Shown here: piece after piece, positions 1 to 8,050 of the stretch
Position numbering within the stretch: the stretch's first letter is position 1
How the letters are laid out: each line of letters begins with the position of its first letter
Source of the DNA: JADJPO01 sp963828555
GTDB taxonomy: Bacteria; Actinomycetota; Actinomycetes; Actinomycetales; Kineosporiaceae
Length of the DNA stretch: 64,000 nt
NCBI GenBank assembly: GCA_963828555.1
Contig: CAWHEL010000002.1
Coordinates: 1,054,001 to 1,118,000, forward strand
Reading direction: 5' to 3'
Position numbers and translations under genes: made by a program
The notes under the pieces: generated by a model
Database searches by the model: none
Told to the model about the DNA's origin: nothing
Seen by the model: only the letters and a program-made list of their open reading frames with translations

Positions 1-380
1 GCCGCCATCCCCGCGATGGACGCCACATGTGCCCGGCCGGCGACCCGGCGGTACTCGCGCTGAGCTCCGTGCACTGCGAGATTGTCGTGCACGTGGGACT
101 CGAGGGTCCCTGACGTCATGCTGCCGCCGAGCGCCCAGAGCAGGAACCCGGCGAGGAAGGCCGGGTAGGAGGGCAGCAGGACCCAGAGCGAGAACCCGAG
201 CGCCCGCAGCACGCCGGCCACGGCGAGCAGCCGGTGCCGGGCGATGACATCGCCCCAGGCGCCACTCGGCACCTCGAGGACGACGGCGGCGAGAGACCAG
301 AGGGCGAACAGCCCGGCGATGCTCGCGTCCGAGACCCCGTGGTCGGCGAACAGCAACGCGTACAGCGGGTAGATCGGCAT
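1..380 (-). CDS. MFS transporter, C-terminal part off the left edge
   Basis: The minus strand encodes hydrophobic helices typical of a major facilitator superfamily permease in the inner membrane; substrate unknown. The loop after the second visible helix carries an MFS motif A-like string (GAWGDVIARHR). The gene continues beyond base 1, so only about 126 residues are seen. The start is uncertain: the ATG at 380 begins in the middle of what looks like helix 1, and the preceding in-frame codons (RWYALVSALDDA, typical of this family) reach back to a stop at 483-485 without any ATG, GTG or TTG. Either a rare start such as CTG is used or the 5' end has been altered. Confidence 0.75.
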   Translation of the reverse strand, partial: MPIYPLYALLFADHGVSDASIAGLFALWSLAAVVLEVPSGAWGDVIARHRLLAVAGVLRALGFSLWVLLPSYPAFLAGFLLWALGGSMTSGTLESHVHDNLAVHGAQREYRRVAGRAHVASIAGMA

Positions 381-606
381 CGCGTCGTCCAGGGCGCTGA
401 CGAGCGCGTACCAGCGCCCGACGTCGCGAACGGCACTGTCTGCGGCGGCGGTGGACCCCGACGGGCTCTCGGCGGTTCGGCGTCAACCAGGCATGCCCGC
501 GATTGTAGGCAGCCAGACCGCTTTCCCCCACAGCATTTCACGCCGCAGCCCGCGCACGTGGGCCGCCGGGCGGCTCGCCGCTACCGCAACCCGCGTGATC
601 GCGCTC

Positions 607-649
607 AGATCGCACTCTTCCCTCACTGAATGAGGGAAGAGTGCGATCT
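607..649. terminator. Perfect 19-bp hairpin between two minus-strand genes
   Basis: Bases 607-625 are an exact inverted repeat of 631-649 with a 5-base loop (ctgaa). It lies 9 bases past the stop of the oxidoreductase gene, so it probably acts as a factor-independent terminator or mRNA 3' stabiliser. There is no U tract, as is common in actinobacterial terminators. A second, outer pair (592-600 with 656-664, CGCGTGATC) could extend it into a cruciform-like structure overlapping the stop codon. Confidence 0.75.
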
Positions 650-657
650 CCCGTTGA

Positions 658-1650
658 TCACGCGCGGCGCACGACGGCCCGGATCGCTTCTGCGGCAGCG
701 GTTCCGGACAGGGCAGCGCCCTCGATCTTGGCCTCGCCGAACGCGTCGCCGGCGAGGACCAGGGGTGGGAGGTTCGCGGCGACCAGGCACCGGGCCGGGT
801 GCAGCACCGCCGGGCGGGCGAATCGCCACCGGTGCACCTGCACCTGGTCACCGAGCGCCGGCGAGGCGAGCCTGGCGGCGTTGAGCAGTTCGGCGGCCAC
901 GTCGTCCGCCTCGGTCGACCAGCGCGCCCGGCTGTAGTCGGCGGCGGCGTGCAGGGTGACCGCGGGGGCGCGGGAGACTCCCTTGAGCTGGGCGTCGGCC
1001 ATCCAGTCGATCGGGCCGGACGCGGGATCGATCGCCCCGGGGTCGGCCAGCCCGGACGGGCCGGCCAGTGGTGCCAGGACCGCCAGGCACGGGTCGTAGC
1101 GGATGGCGGCGAGCGCCTCCCGATCGGCGACGTCGAGGGTGACCCCACCGGCCGAGAGCAGATCCAGGCTCTGCGGAACCGGCGGGGTCAGCACGACGAC
1201 GTCGGCCTCCAGCTCCGGCGCTGCGGCGTCCTCGAAGCGCACCCGCCAGCCCGCGCCGTCCACCTGCACGGCGCCGACCCGGGCGGCCAGCCGGACGTCG
1301 AGCCCGGCGGCGAGGCGCTTGGCGATCGCGTTCATCGTGGGCGCCCCGCGGTAGCGGACATGCCCGTCCGGCGCGAGCAGTCCGTGTGGACCGATCTGGC
1401 CGCGGAACCACGGCCGCACCACGCCCGCCCGGGCCCAGCCGGCGACGGTATGGGCGAACTCGGGGGTGTGCGTGGTGAGGAACTGCGCGCCGTGGTCGAT
1501 GGTGGCCTCACCCACGCGGCGGGTGGCCACCCGGCCGCCCACCCCCCGCGCCTTGTCGATCACCACGACCTCGGCGGTCGGCTCGGTCGCGGCCAGATGC
1601 CGGGCCGCCGACAGACCGGCCAACCCTGCCCCGATCACCACGATGCGCAC
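658..1650 (-). CDS. Renalase-like FAD-dependent NAD(P)H oxidoreductase
   Basis: A 330-residue flavoprotein. The N-terminus has the dinucleotide-binding glycine motif GAGLAG (residues 8-13), followed by the acidic end of strand 2 and the GVGGR segment typical of amine oxidase/renalase-type enzymes. Near residue 300 the LAGDAFG segment matches the second FAD-contacting motif. Family members oxidise reduced pyridine nucleotides or amines; the actual substrate cannot be read from the sequence. The start is a GTG only 42 bases from the divergent SGNH hydrolase start, so the two genes probably share a promoter region. Confidence 0.85.
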   Translation of the reverse strand: MRIVVIGAGLAGLSAARHLAATEPTAEVVVIDKARGVGGRVATRRVGEATIDHGAQFLTTHTPEFAHTVAGWARAGVVRPWFRGQIGPHGLLAPDGHVRYRGAPTMNAIAKRLAAGLDVRLAARVGAVQVDGAGWRVRFEDAAAPELEADVVVLTPPVPQSLDLLSAGGVTLDVADREALAAIRYDPCLAVLAPLAGPSGLADPGAIDPASGPIDWMADAQLKGVSRAPAVTLHAAADYSRARWSTEADDVAAELLNAARLASPALGDQVQVHRWRFARPAVLHPARCLVAANLPPLVLAGDAFGEAKIEGAALSGTAAAEAIRAVVRRA

Positions 1651-1692
1651 GTGCCCAACCTAGGGCAGGCCCGCACGGGGGACGATGGGCGC

Positions 1693-2427
1693 GTGACGCC
1701 GATCCCACGGGAACTGTCCCGCCCTGGACTTCTCGCCTTCCTGCCTGTGGTCGCCGTCCAGGGCCTGCAGGTGCGGCGGACGACGCCCCGGCTGCCGGAG
1801 GCGGCCAACCGCACCGGGCGCTACGGCGACGCGCACGGCGACGCGCTCCGGGTCGTCCTGGTCGGGGACTCGGTGGCTGCCGGTGTAGGCGTCGAGGACC
1901 ACGAACACACGATGGCCGGCCGGCTGGCGGCGCTGTTGCACGCACGGACGCGCCGCCCGGTGACCTGGTCGGTGGTGGCCCGCAGCGGTGCGGACGCCGC
2001 GGCCGTCGCCGATCTGCTGGGCGACGGCGCCGGGCTGGCCGGGGCCGACGTGGTGGTGGTCTCGGTCGGGGTGAACGACGTGAAGGACCTTCGCTCCGAT
2101 GACGCCTGGCGCACCGGACTGCACCGGTTGCTCGGCCTGGTCACGACGGCGGCCCCGAACGCCGCGGCGATGCTGGTGGGGTTGCCGCCGGTGGAACGGT
2201 TCCCCGCCCTTCCACGGCCGCTGTCGATGCTGCTCGGCGCCCGGGCCTGTCGCCTCGACCGGATCGGGCGCGACGTGGCAGCAGAATTCAGTGCCGTCGC
2301 CCGGCTGGAGCTGAGCGTCGACGAGCTCGACGGCATCCCCGAACCCTTCGCCGCCGACGGCTTCCACCCGAGCGCTGACCTCCACGCCGCCCTCGCCGCA
2401 CGCGCATCCGCAGTGTGGGGCACCTGA
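1693..2427 (+). CDS. SGNH/GDSL-family hydrolase
   Basis: A 244-residue predicted esterase/lipase. The catalytic serine block (GDSVAAGVG, about residue 60), the GVND block (Gly/Asn oxyanion residues, about residue 125) and the C-terminal DGFHPS block (Asp-x-x-His) are all present in order, so it should be active on an ester bond. A hydrophobic stretch near residues 10-25 may be a membrane anchor or uncleaved signal. The GTG at 1693 was chosen because the reading frame upstream is antisense to the oxidoreductase gene. Similar proteins are annotated as GDSL lipases in many actinobacteria; the substrate is unknown. Confidence 0.85.
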   Translation: MTPIPRELSRPGLLAFLPVVAVQGLQVRRTTPRLPEAANRTGRYGDAHGDALRVVLVGDSVAAGVGVEDHEHTMAGRLAALLHARTRRPVTWSVVARSGADAAAVADLLGDGAGLAGADVVVVSVGVNDVKDLRSDDAWRTGLHRLLGLVTTAAPNAAAMLVGLPPVERFPALPRPLSMLLGARACRLDRIGRDVAAEFSAVARLELSVDELDGIPEPFAADGFHPSADLHAALAARASAVWGT

Positions 2428-2435
2428 TGCGCAAT

Positions 2436-2459
2436 TATCAGATCTGATACGATCGTCAG
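2436..2459 (+). promoter_or_regulatory. Leaderless promoter overlapped by a 14-bp palindrome
   Basis: TATCAGATCTGATA (2436-2449) is a perfect palindrome. It overlaps a -10-like TACGAT at 2448-2453 which lies 6 bases before the ATG at 2460. That geometry implies transcription starting at or next to the ATG (leaderless mRNA), with the palindrome placed to block RNA polymerase, as expected for autoregulation by the downstream helix-turn-helix protein. Confidence 0.5.
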
Positions 2460-3167
2460 ATGACTGAAGCCCTGCACCCCGATCTCGAGCGTGTTCTTCG
2501 ATCAGCGGCCGAGCTTCAGCGCATCGTTCCCGATGCCGTGCTCGTCGGGGGCAGTGCAGCGGCCTACCACGCGCGCCATCGCGTCTCCTTCGACCACGAT
2601 CACGTTCTGACCGACCTGATCGAGCGTTACCAGGCCGTGCTCGAGGCCGTCGAGGCCACCGACGGGTGGGCCACGAGTGTTCGTGCGAGCAAGCCGCCGT
2701 TCACCCTCATGGGGTCACTGGGCGGGGTCGAGGCCGGACTGCGCCAACTGCGGCGCAGCGTTCCCCTGGAAACCATGCAGATCGCCCTTCCTGGGGGCGA
2801 TGTCGTGACGGCGCCCACCCCGGAGGAGGCCCTGCGCGTCAAGGCCTACCTCGTCGTCGTCCGCAACCAGGTGCGCGACTACCTCGACGTCGCTGCCCTG
2901 GCCGACCGGATCGGGGCCGAGCACGCGGCGGACGTTCTGCGGGAGATCGACAGCTACTACACCGACCGCTCCGCCGAGGAGGAGTCGGTGGCGACCGCCC
3001 TGGTCGAGCGGCTCGCCGCCCCGAACCCTCGGGACCGCAGAGTGATCGAGGAACTCTCGGCGTACAAAGCGTTGTCGGAGCGCTGGCAGGACTGGTCCGC
3101 CGTGGTCGAGGTCTGCCACGGCCTGGCGGATGCCCTACTGGACGCACCTGACGGCCCGAAGGACTGA
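2460..3167 (+). CDS. AbiEii-like nucleotidyltransferase (candidate toxin)
   Basis: A 235-residue protein with a Pol-beta-type nucleotidyltransferase core. A GGSAAAYH string (about residues 30-37) is followed by SFDHDH, which supplies the two-aspartate metal site. This layout (GG-S ... D-x-D) is that of the AbiEii/AbiGii toxin family, whose members act as NTP transferases in type IV toxin-antitoxin or abortive infection systems. No signal or membrane segment is seen. It lies 4 bases upstream of a helix-turn-helix gene, apparently co-transcribed. The order (enzyme first, regulator second) is the reverse of canonical AbiE. Similarity is judged by motif only; a housekeeping nucleotidyltransferase is possible. 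Confidence 0.65.
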   Translation: MTEALHPDLERVLRSAAELQRIVPDAVLVGGSAAAYHARHRVSFDHDHVLTDLIERYQAVLEAVEATDGWATSVRASKPPFTLMGSLGGVEAGLRQLRRSVPLETMQIALPGGDVVTAPTPEEALRVKAYLVVVRNQVRDYLDVAALADRIGAEHAADVLREIDSYYTDRSAEEESVATALVERLAAPNPRDRRVIEELSAYKALSERWQDWSAVVEVCHGLADALLDAPDGPKD

Positions 3168-3171
3168 GCCG

Positions 3172-3624
3172 ATGTCGATGGCCTTCCGCAACCTCGAGAC
3201 CGACCCTGACGCGCCCGTCGAGACCTGGCCGTACGAAGGGCTGGTGACGGCGATCGAGCGTGGTGGACTCGTTCAATGGCGACGCATCGCGGCGGCGATC
3301 CGGCAAGATCCGTGGGGACGGGTGGCCCGCTCGGTGGAGGACTATGCCGGCTACGCCGAACCCACCGGCGGTCTGGCGGTACTGACGCGAGCAGTGTCCC
3401 GGGCCCGCGCTGCCGCAGAGGATTCCGAGCGCGCCTGCGTCGCCCAGGAGGTACAGGAGCTCGTCAGCGCATCCGGCCTCTCGCGCACCGAGTTCGCGAC
3501 CGCCATCGGCACCTCGCCGTCACGCCTGTCCACCTACTGCACCGGCACCGTGACGCCGTCTGGTGCGCTGATGGTGCGCATGCGCCGGGTGACTTCTCTG
3601 AGGACGAACCCCCGTGGGCGCTGA
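3172..3624 (+). CDS. Helix-turn-helix protein, putative antitoxin partner
   Basis: A 150-residue cytoplasmic protein. Its C-terminal part (about 105-145) reads as an XRE-type helix-turn-helix (SGLSRTEFATAIGTSPSRLS). The N-terminal ~100 residues are not recognised and may neutralise or bind the upstream nucleotidyltransferase. It starts 4 bases after that gene (ATG at 3172; a second in-frame ATG at 3178). The palindromic site at 2436-2449 upstream of the pair is the natural candidate for its binding. Assignment as antitoxin is inferred from position. Confidence 0.6.
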   Translation: MSMAFRNLETDPDAPVETWPYEGLVTAIERGGLVQWRRIAAAIRQDPWGRVARSVEDYAGYAEPTGGLAVLTRAVSRARAAAEDSERACVAQEVQELVSASGLSRTEFATAIGTSPSRLSTYCTGTVTPSGALMVRMRRVTSLRTNPRGR

Positions 3625-3693
3625 CGACCCGGCAACGCCGGCTGCCCCACCTGGGCCCAGCACCGCCCCAGGGTGCCCCGCGCCCGGCTGGGG

Positions 3694-4885
3694 TCAAGTC
3701 AGCAGGCGTTGAACGGCCTCGACGGCGCGGGCGACGCCGTCCTCGGCCCGGACCTTCTCCCCCAGGTCACGCGCCCGGGCCGCCATCGTGTCGTCGGTGA
3801 CCAGCACGGCGAGCGCCGCCGCCAGCCGGTCCGTACTCAGGTCCGCCGACGGATCGGTGGCACGGCCACGCCCAGCTCGGCCACCCGCCGCCCCCAGTAG
3901 GGCTGGTCGCCCAGGTGCGGCACCACCAGCTGCGGCGCCCCGGACCGGACGGCGGCCCCCGTGGTGCCCGATCCTCCGTGATGGACCACCGCGGCGGCCC
4001 TCGGGAACAGCCAGTCGTGCGGCACGGCGTCCACCATCAGGACACCGTCGGGGGTGCGCCCGGGCCGCCAGCCGTCCCAGTTGCCGTGCACGATGCCCCG
4101 CCGCCCGATGCGGTTCAGGGCCTCGGTCATGGTGGTGAACAGCGCCTCCGGATCACGGGTGGGCATGCTGCCGAAGCCGAGATACACCGGGGCGGGGCCG
4201 TCGTCCAGGAAGGCGGCGAGCTCACCGGGTGGCGTGTAGGACGGGTCGGGCGGGTCGACCCAGTAGCCCGTGGTGGTCACCCGGGCGGCGGTGTCAGCGG
4301 CCGGAGGGACCACCTGCGGGCTGACGCCGTGCAGCACCGGGGTGCGCTGCGCCTCACGCACATACCGCCGAAAGCCCTGCCGGGGCAGGCCGAGCCGCGC
4401 TCGGGTGGCGTCGCCGACGGGCCTCAGCACCCGGTGGGCGCCGGCCGCGCCGAGGTACCCGGCGACCAGGTTGAGCCAGGTGTCGGCGTCCGGTCGCAGC
4501 GGGTAGAGACTGGCCCGGCCCGACCGGGTGGGGGCGCTGGGCGCGAGCGCGGCCAGGATGTGGCGTCGTAGCAGTCGGCCATCCGGGCAAGGCCGTCGGC
4601 GGCGATCGGTGCGAAGGACTCGACCACGTCGCGCATCAGACGTGACTCCTGGCGGATGCCGCCGCTGCTGCCCTCCAGCCAGCGCCGGCCCAGGTCGGAC
4701 TGCGTGGCCTCGGCGATGTCGATGTCGAACGGGTCGGCCGTGAGGCCCGCTGTCGTGATCGTCGGGGTGAAGTCACGACCGGCGGCGACGCCGACCTCGT
4801 ACCCGGCCGCGCGCAGCCCGCGCCCCAGCGTGACCAGCGGCTGCACATCACCCTGCGACCCCCACGCGAGCAAACAGATCCTCAC
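3694..4885 (-). pseudogene. GT1/GT28-type glycosyltransferase with two frameshifts
   Basis: The three pieces together read as a macrolide/sterol-type glycosyltransferase. The N-terminus begins with the ICLLAWGSQGDVQPL block, the middle carries the LGFGSMP block, and the C-terminal domain has the HHGGSGTTGAAVRSGAPQLV nucleotide-sugar signature. The frame is lost near 4558-4564 and again near 3843-3850; each needs one missing base to restore continuity, after which the last ~55 residues end at a stop at 3694. The start GTG (4885) overlaps the stop of the upstream DUF2461 gene by 4 bases, so the two were translationally coupled. Real decay or sequencing error are both possible. Confidence 0.8.
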
Positions 4886-5529
4886 CGGGGATCCTCGCTC
4901 GCACCGACGTGCTCGGTGAGCCAGGCAACCAGGGGACGCACGCTCCGCCAGTCGGAACGGATGTGGCCGAGCGCCTCCGGCGAGGACAGCCACGGCGGCT
5001 CGCCGTGATCACGCGCCGCAGTGATCGAGCGGTGCCGGAGCAGGTCGAGCCGCGGGTGGTCGGCCGCGACTCCCCGGGGGCGCGACCTCAGCTGCTCTCC
5101 ACCGATCGCAAACCCCTTGGTCACCAGTCTCTTCGTCAGGGTGACCAGTGCCTGGCCGGACGCCGGGGCGTCCACGGCGGCGCGGTAGCGGGCCACCTGA
5201 TCGGGCGCCATCTGGTAGAGACCGCCTCCGACGAACAACCCCTCGGGGCCGATCTGCACGTACCATCCGAGCCCGCTCGCCAGCGGCACATAGGCGCCCT
5301 GGTGGGTCTTGTACGGCGATTTGTCCGCCGAGAAGCGCACGTCCCGGTGCGGGCGGAAGAACACCGGCGCCCCGAACTCGCCCTCGAGCTCGCCGAGCAG
5401 GGCCTGCAGCGGTGCCTTCACGGCGTCCGCATAGATCTGTGCGTGGGCCGACCACCAGGGCTTGCTGTTGTTGTGCTCCAGTTCCTGGTAGAACGCGATC
5501 GCCTCCGGCGGGAACCCGGTGAACACCAT
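4882..5529 (-). CDS. DUF2461 (TIGR02453) family protein
   Basis: A 215-residue soluble protein opening with MVFTGFP and a LEHNNSKPWW segment, followed by RFSADKSPYKTHQGAYV in the middle; both are the recognised conserved blocks of the DUF2461 family (about 220 residues, so full length). No biochemical function is established. It precedes the broken glycosyltransferase gene with a 4-base overlap, but the two families are not known to work together. Confidence 0.88.
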   Translation of the reverse strand: MVFTGFPPEAIAFYQELEHNNSKPWWSAHAQIYADAVKAPLQALLGELEGEFGAPVFFRPHRDVRFSADKSPYKTHQGAYVPLASGLGWYVQIGPEGLFVGGGLYQMAPDQVARYRAAVDAPASGQALVTLTKRLVTKGFAIGGEQLRSRPRGVAADHPRLDLLRHRSITAARDHGEPPWLSSPEALGHIRSDWRSVRPLVAWLTEHVGASEDPR

Positions 5530-5600
5530 GCGGGCAGCCTACGACCGAGCCGGGCCGGAGGGCCCTTGGTGACGGCTGCGCGCAGGGGTGGACTGGGCTG

Positions 5601-6659
5601 GTGAGCTGGACCGACCGCCTCGACGGCGACCCCCTGCCCTGGCTGCTCGAGGCCGGGAACCCCGCGGTGCGCGCGAGCACCCTGCAGCAGCTCTGCGCCC
5701 GCCCGGCCGACGATCCCGACGTGGTGCACGCACGGGCCGCCGCGCTGGACGCCGATCCGATCTGGGCCATCCTGGCCGCTCAGGACCCCGCCGGATGGTG
5801 GAGCAAGCCGGGCCCCGGGTACAGCCCCAAGTACACCGGGACCGTCTGGCAGCTGATCTTCCTGGACCAGCTCGGCGCCGATCCTCGGGACGAACGGATC
5901 GCCCGCGCCTGCGACTACGTGCTCACCTGGTGCCCCACGGCCTCGGGTGGCCTCGGCTGCTCCGGGTCGCACCTCGAGCGGCCGCCGCCGCCGTCCGCCG
6001 TGCTGCACTGTCTGAACGGGAACCTGCTCCGGGCCCTGATCGGTTTCGGCCGCCTCGACGACCCCCGGGTGCAGGCCGCCGTGAGCTGGGCGGCATCACG
6101 GATCACCGGGGAGGGCGTCGAGCGCTGGTACGCCTCGGGCACGAACGCAGCGGGCTTCTGCTGCGCCGCCAACGAGGGGCAGCCCTGCGCCTGGGGTGCG
6201 GTCAAGGAGCTGCGAGGGCTGGCCCGGATCCCACTGCGGCGGCGCTCATCACTGGTGCGCGCAGCGATCGCGCAGGGGGTTGCGTTCCTGCTCTCCCGAG
6301 ACCCGTCGACCGCCGACTACCCGATGGGCTATGGGAACACCAGGCCCTCCAGGTCCTGGTTCACGCTCGGCTTCCCCTCCGGGTACGTGACCGACGTCCT
6401 GCAGGTGCTGGAGGTGCTGGCCGACCTCGGCCACGCCACCGACCCGCGCCTGACGCCTGCGCTCGACTGGCTGGTGGGCCTCCAGGACGACGAGGGCCGC
6501 TGGCGCAATCGCTACGCCTACAACGGGAAGACCACGGTGAACATCGAACGGCAGGGCGAGCAGTCGAAGTGGGTCACCCTTCGGGCCTGCACCGTGCTCG
6601 CGGCCGCGTCGAGTGGTCGATCCGGCCCCGTTCCACCGCGCGGAACGGAGCGGAATTGA
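5601..6659 (+). CDS. Squalene cyclase-like (alpha/alpha barrel) protein
   Basis: A 352-residue soluble protein built from repeats typical of prenyltransferase/terpene-cyclase (alpha/alpha)6 barrels: WQLIFLDQLGA, GGLGCSGSHLERPPPP, LNGNLLRALIGFG, GLQDDEGRW. It has no DxDD or DDTA protonation motif, so it is probably not a cyclase; such proteins are sometimes mislabelled NifH in databases. Six cysteines, including a CC pair, are present. The start is GTG at 5601. The last ~16 residues and the stop codon are encoded by the palindromic element at 6611-6665, suggesting the original C-terminus was replaced. Confidence 0.7.
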   Translation: MSWTDRLDGDPLPWLLEAGNPAVRASTLQQLCARPADDPDVVHARAAALDADPIWAILAAQDPAGWWSKPGPGYSPKYTGTVWQLIFLDQLGADPRDERIARACDYVLTWCPTASGGLGCSGSHLERPPPPSAVLHCLNGNLLRALIGFGRLDDPRVQAAVSWAASRITGEGVERWYASGTNAAGFCCAANEGQPCAWGAVKELRGLARIPLRRRSSLVRAAIAQGVAFLLSRDPSTADYPMGYGNTRPSRSWFTLGFPSGYVTDVLQVLEVLADLGHATDPRLTPALDWLVGLQDDEGRWRNRYAYNGKTTVNIERQGEQSKWVTLRACTVLAAASSGRSGPVPPRGTERN

Positions 6660-6665
6660 CCACTC
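6611..6665. repeat. 55-bp palindromic repeat element, copy 1
   Basis: Arms 6611-6634 and 6642-6665 are imperfect inverted repeats (20 of 24 positions) around a 7-base loop. The outer ends are GAGTGGTCGAT and ATTGACCACTC. Nearly the same sequence recurs at 14105-14159. The TGA of the cyclase-like gene (6657-6659) lies inside it. It could act as a terminator and resembles REP/MITE-like intergenic palindromes. Confidence 0.8.
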
Positions 6666-6793
6666 GCCGGCCGCCGGCGTGACGTTGGGCCCCACCCGAG
6701 CGGTCCGACAGGGGTGAGAGTCAAGGGGAGGGCGGGCAAGCCCATCCCAGGGCATCACCACTGCGGCCCCGCCCGGGTGAGAGCGAGACGACC

Positions 6794-7270
6794 ATGGTGA
6801 CGATCACCGATGCGGCAGAGGAATTCCTGACGGCGAAGCGGATCGCGGTGACCGGGGTGTCCCGGCACACCGACGGCCACGGCGGCAACGTCGTCCTGAA
6901 GGGGCTGCGCGCCCGCGGGTTCGACGTGGTGCCGGTCAATCCGAACGCCGACGAGGTCGAGGGCGGCGTCTGCTACCACTCGCTGTCCGATATCCCCGGC
7001 GGCGTGGACGCCGTAGTGATCGCCACCGCCCCCGACCAGGCCGAGGCGACGGTGCGCGAGTGCGAGCGGCTCGGCGTCCACCAGGTCTGGCTGCACCGCT
7101 CGCTGGGTGCCGGCAGCGTCTCCGACCAGGCCCTCGACTACGGCAAGTCCCACGGGATGCGGATCATCCCGGGCGGGTGCCCTTTGATGTTCGGCGCGGA
7201 CGCCGACCTCGGCCACCGCTTCATGCGCGGCTTCTGCCGGATGACCGGCGCCGTGCCCCGCCAGATCTGA
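6794..7270 (+). CDS. CoA-binding (YccU-like) protein
   Basis: A 158-residue Rossmann-fold protein of the CoA_binding_2 family: an AVTGVSRHTDGHG nucleotide-binding loop near residue 20, VNPNADEVEG, then DAVVIATAPDQAEATVRE and a terminal IPGGCPLMF block. Members bind CoA or related nucleotides; no catalytic role is established. ATG start at 6794. It is convergent with, and touches, the ABC permease gene (stop codons one base apart). Confidence 0.88.
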   Translation: MVTITDAAEEFLTAKRIAVTGVSRHTDGHGGNVVLKGLRARGFDVVPVNPNADEVEGGVCYHSLSDIPGGVDAVVIATAPDQAEATVRECERLGVHQVWLHRSLGAGSVSDQALDYGKSHGMRIIPGGCPLMFGADADLGHRFMRGFCRMTGAVPRQI

Positions 7271-8050
7271 TCACCGGGCGAGGTCCCGATAGGACCGGGC
7301 GGCCAGCGGCGCGACGATCACGGTGAGCACCAGTGGCCAGACCATCGCCAGGGTGAGGGCGTGCGTCGTCGCCCAGGTGGTGCCGGTGACCGTGGGGTTG
7401 CCGAACAGCTCCCGGACCGCGGTCGCACTGGCGGACAACGGGTTCCACTCGGCGAGGTGACCGAGCCAGGAGGGCATGGTCGCGGGGTCGAGGAACACGG
7501 TCGACAGCATGGCCACCGGCCAGACCAGGATCTGGACCGCCGCGACGGCCTGAGGCCCCGAGGCCTTCAGCCCGGCATACAGCCCCACCCAGAGCAGACC
7601 GAACCGCAGCCACATCAGCAGGCCGAAGGCGGCCAGGGCCGGGCCGATCCCGTTCTCCCAGCGCCAGCCGAGCAGCAACCCAGTGCCCGTCATCACCACG
7701 AGACCGAGCACCGAGGCCACCAGATCGGCCAGGCCCCGCCCGGCGAGAACCGCGCCGGAGGAGATGGGCAGTGACCGGAATCGGTCGGTGATGCTGCTGG
7801 ACGCATCGGTCGTGACGGCGAGCATGGTCGCCTCGAGCCCGAACAGCATGGTCACCGCCAGCACCCCGGGCACCACGAAGTGCATGTAGGCGCCCGCGCT
7901 GCCGGCGATCGCTCCGCCGAAGAGTCCGCCCATCATCAGAACGGTGAGCACCGGGAAGAACAGGGTGACCAGGAACGCCCCCGGTTGAGCCCTCCAGTGG
8001 CGGACGGTTCGCAGGGCGAGCACCAGGGTCTGCTGCGTCACGGTGGTCAT
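7271..8050 (-). CDS. ABC-2 type transporter permease
   Basis: A 259-residue integral membrane protein with about six hydrophobic helices and the ABC-2 membrane family layout of DrrB-like drug or lipid exporters (FLVTLFFPVLTVLMMGGLFGG near the N-terminus; DRFRSLPISSGAVLAGR before helix 3). It forms an export complex with the ATPase encoded immediately upstream, whose gene overlaps it by 4 bases. The cargo is unknown. Confidence 0.88.
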   Translation of the reverse strand: MTTVTQQTLVLALRTVRHWRAQPGAFLVTLFFPVLTVLMMGGLFGGAIAGSAGAYMHFVVPGVLAVTMLFGLEATMLAVTTDASSSITDRFRSLPISSGAVLAGRGLADLVASVLGLVVMTGTGLLLGWRWENGIGPALAAFGLLMWLRFGLLWVGLYAGLKASGPQAVAAVQILVWPVAMLSTVFLDPATMPSWLGHLAEWNPLSASATAVRELFGNPTVTGTTWATTHALTLAMVWPLVLTVIVAPLAARSYRDLAR

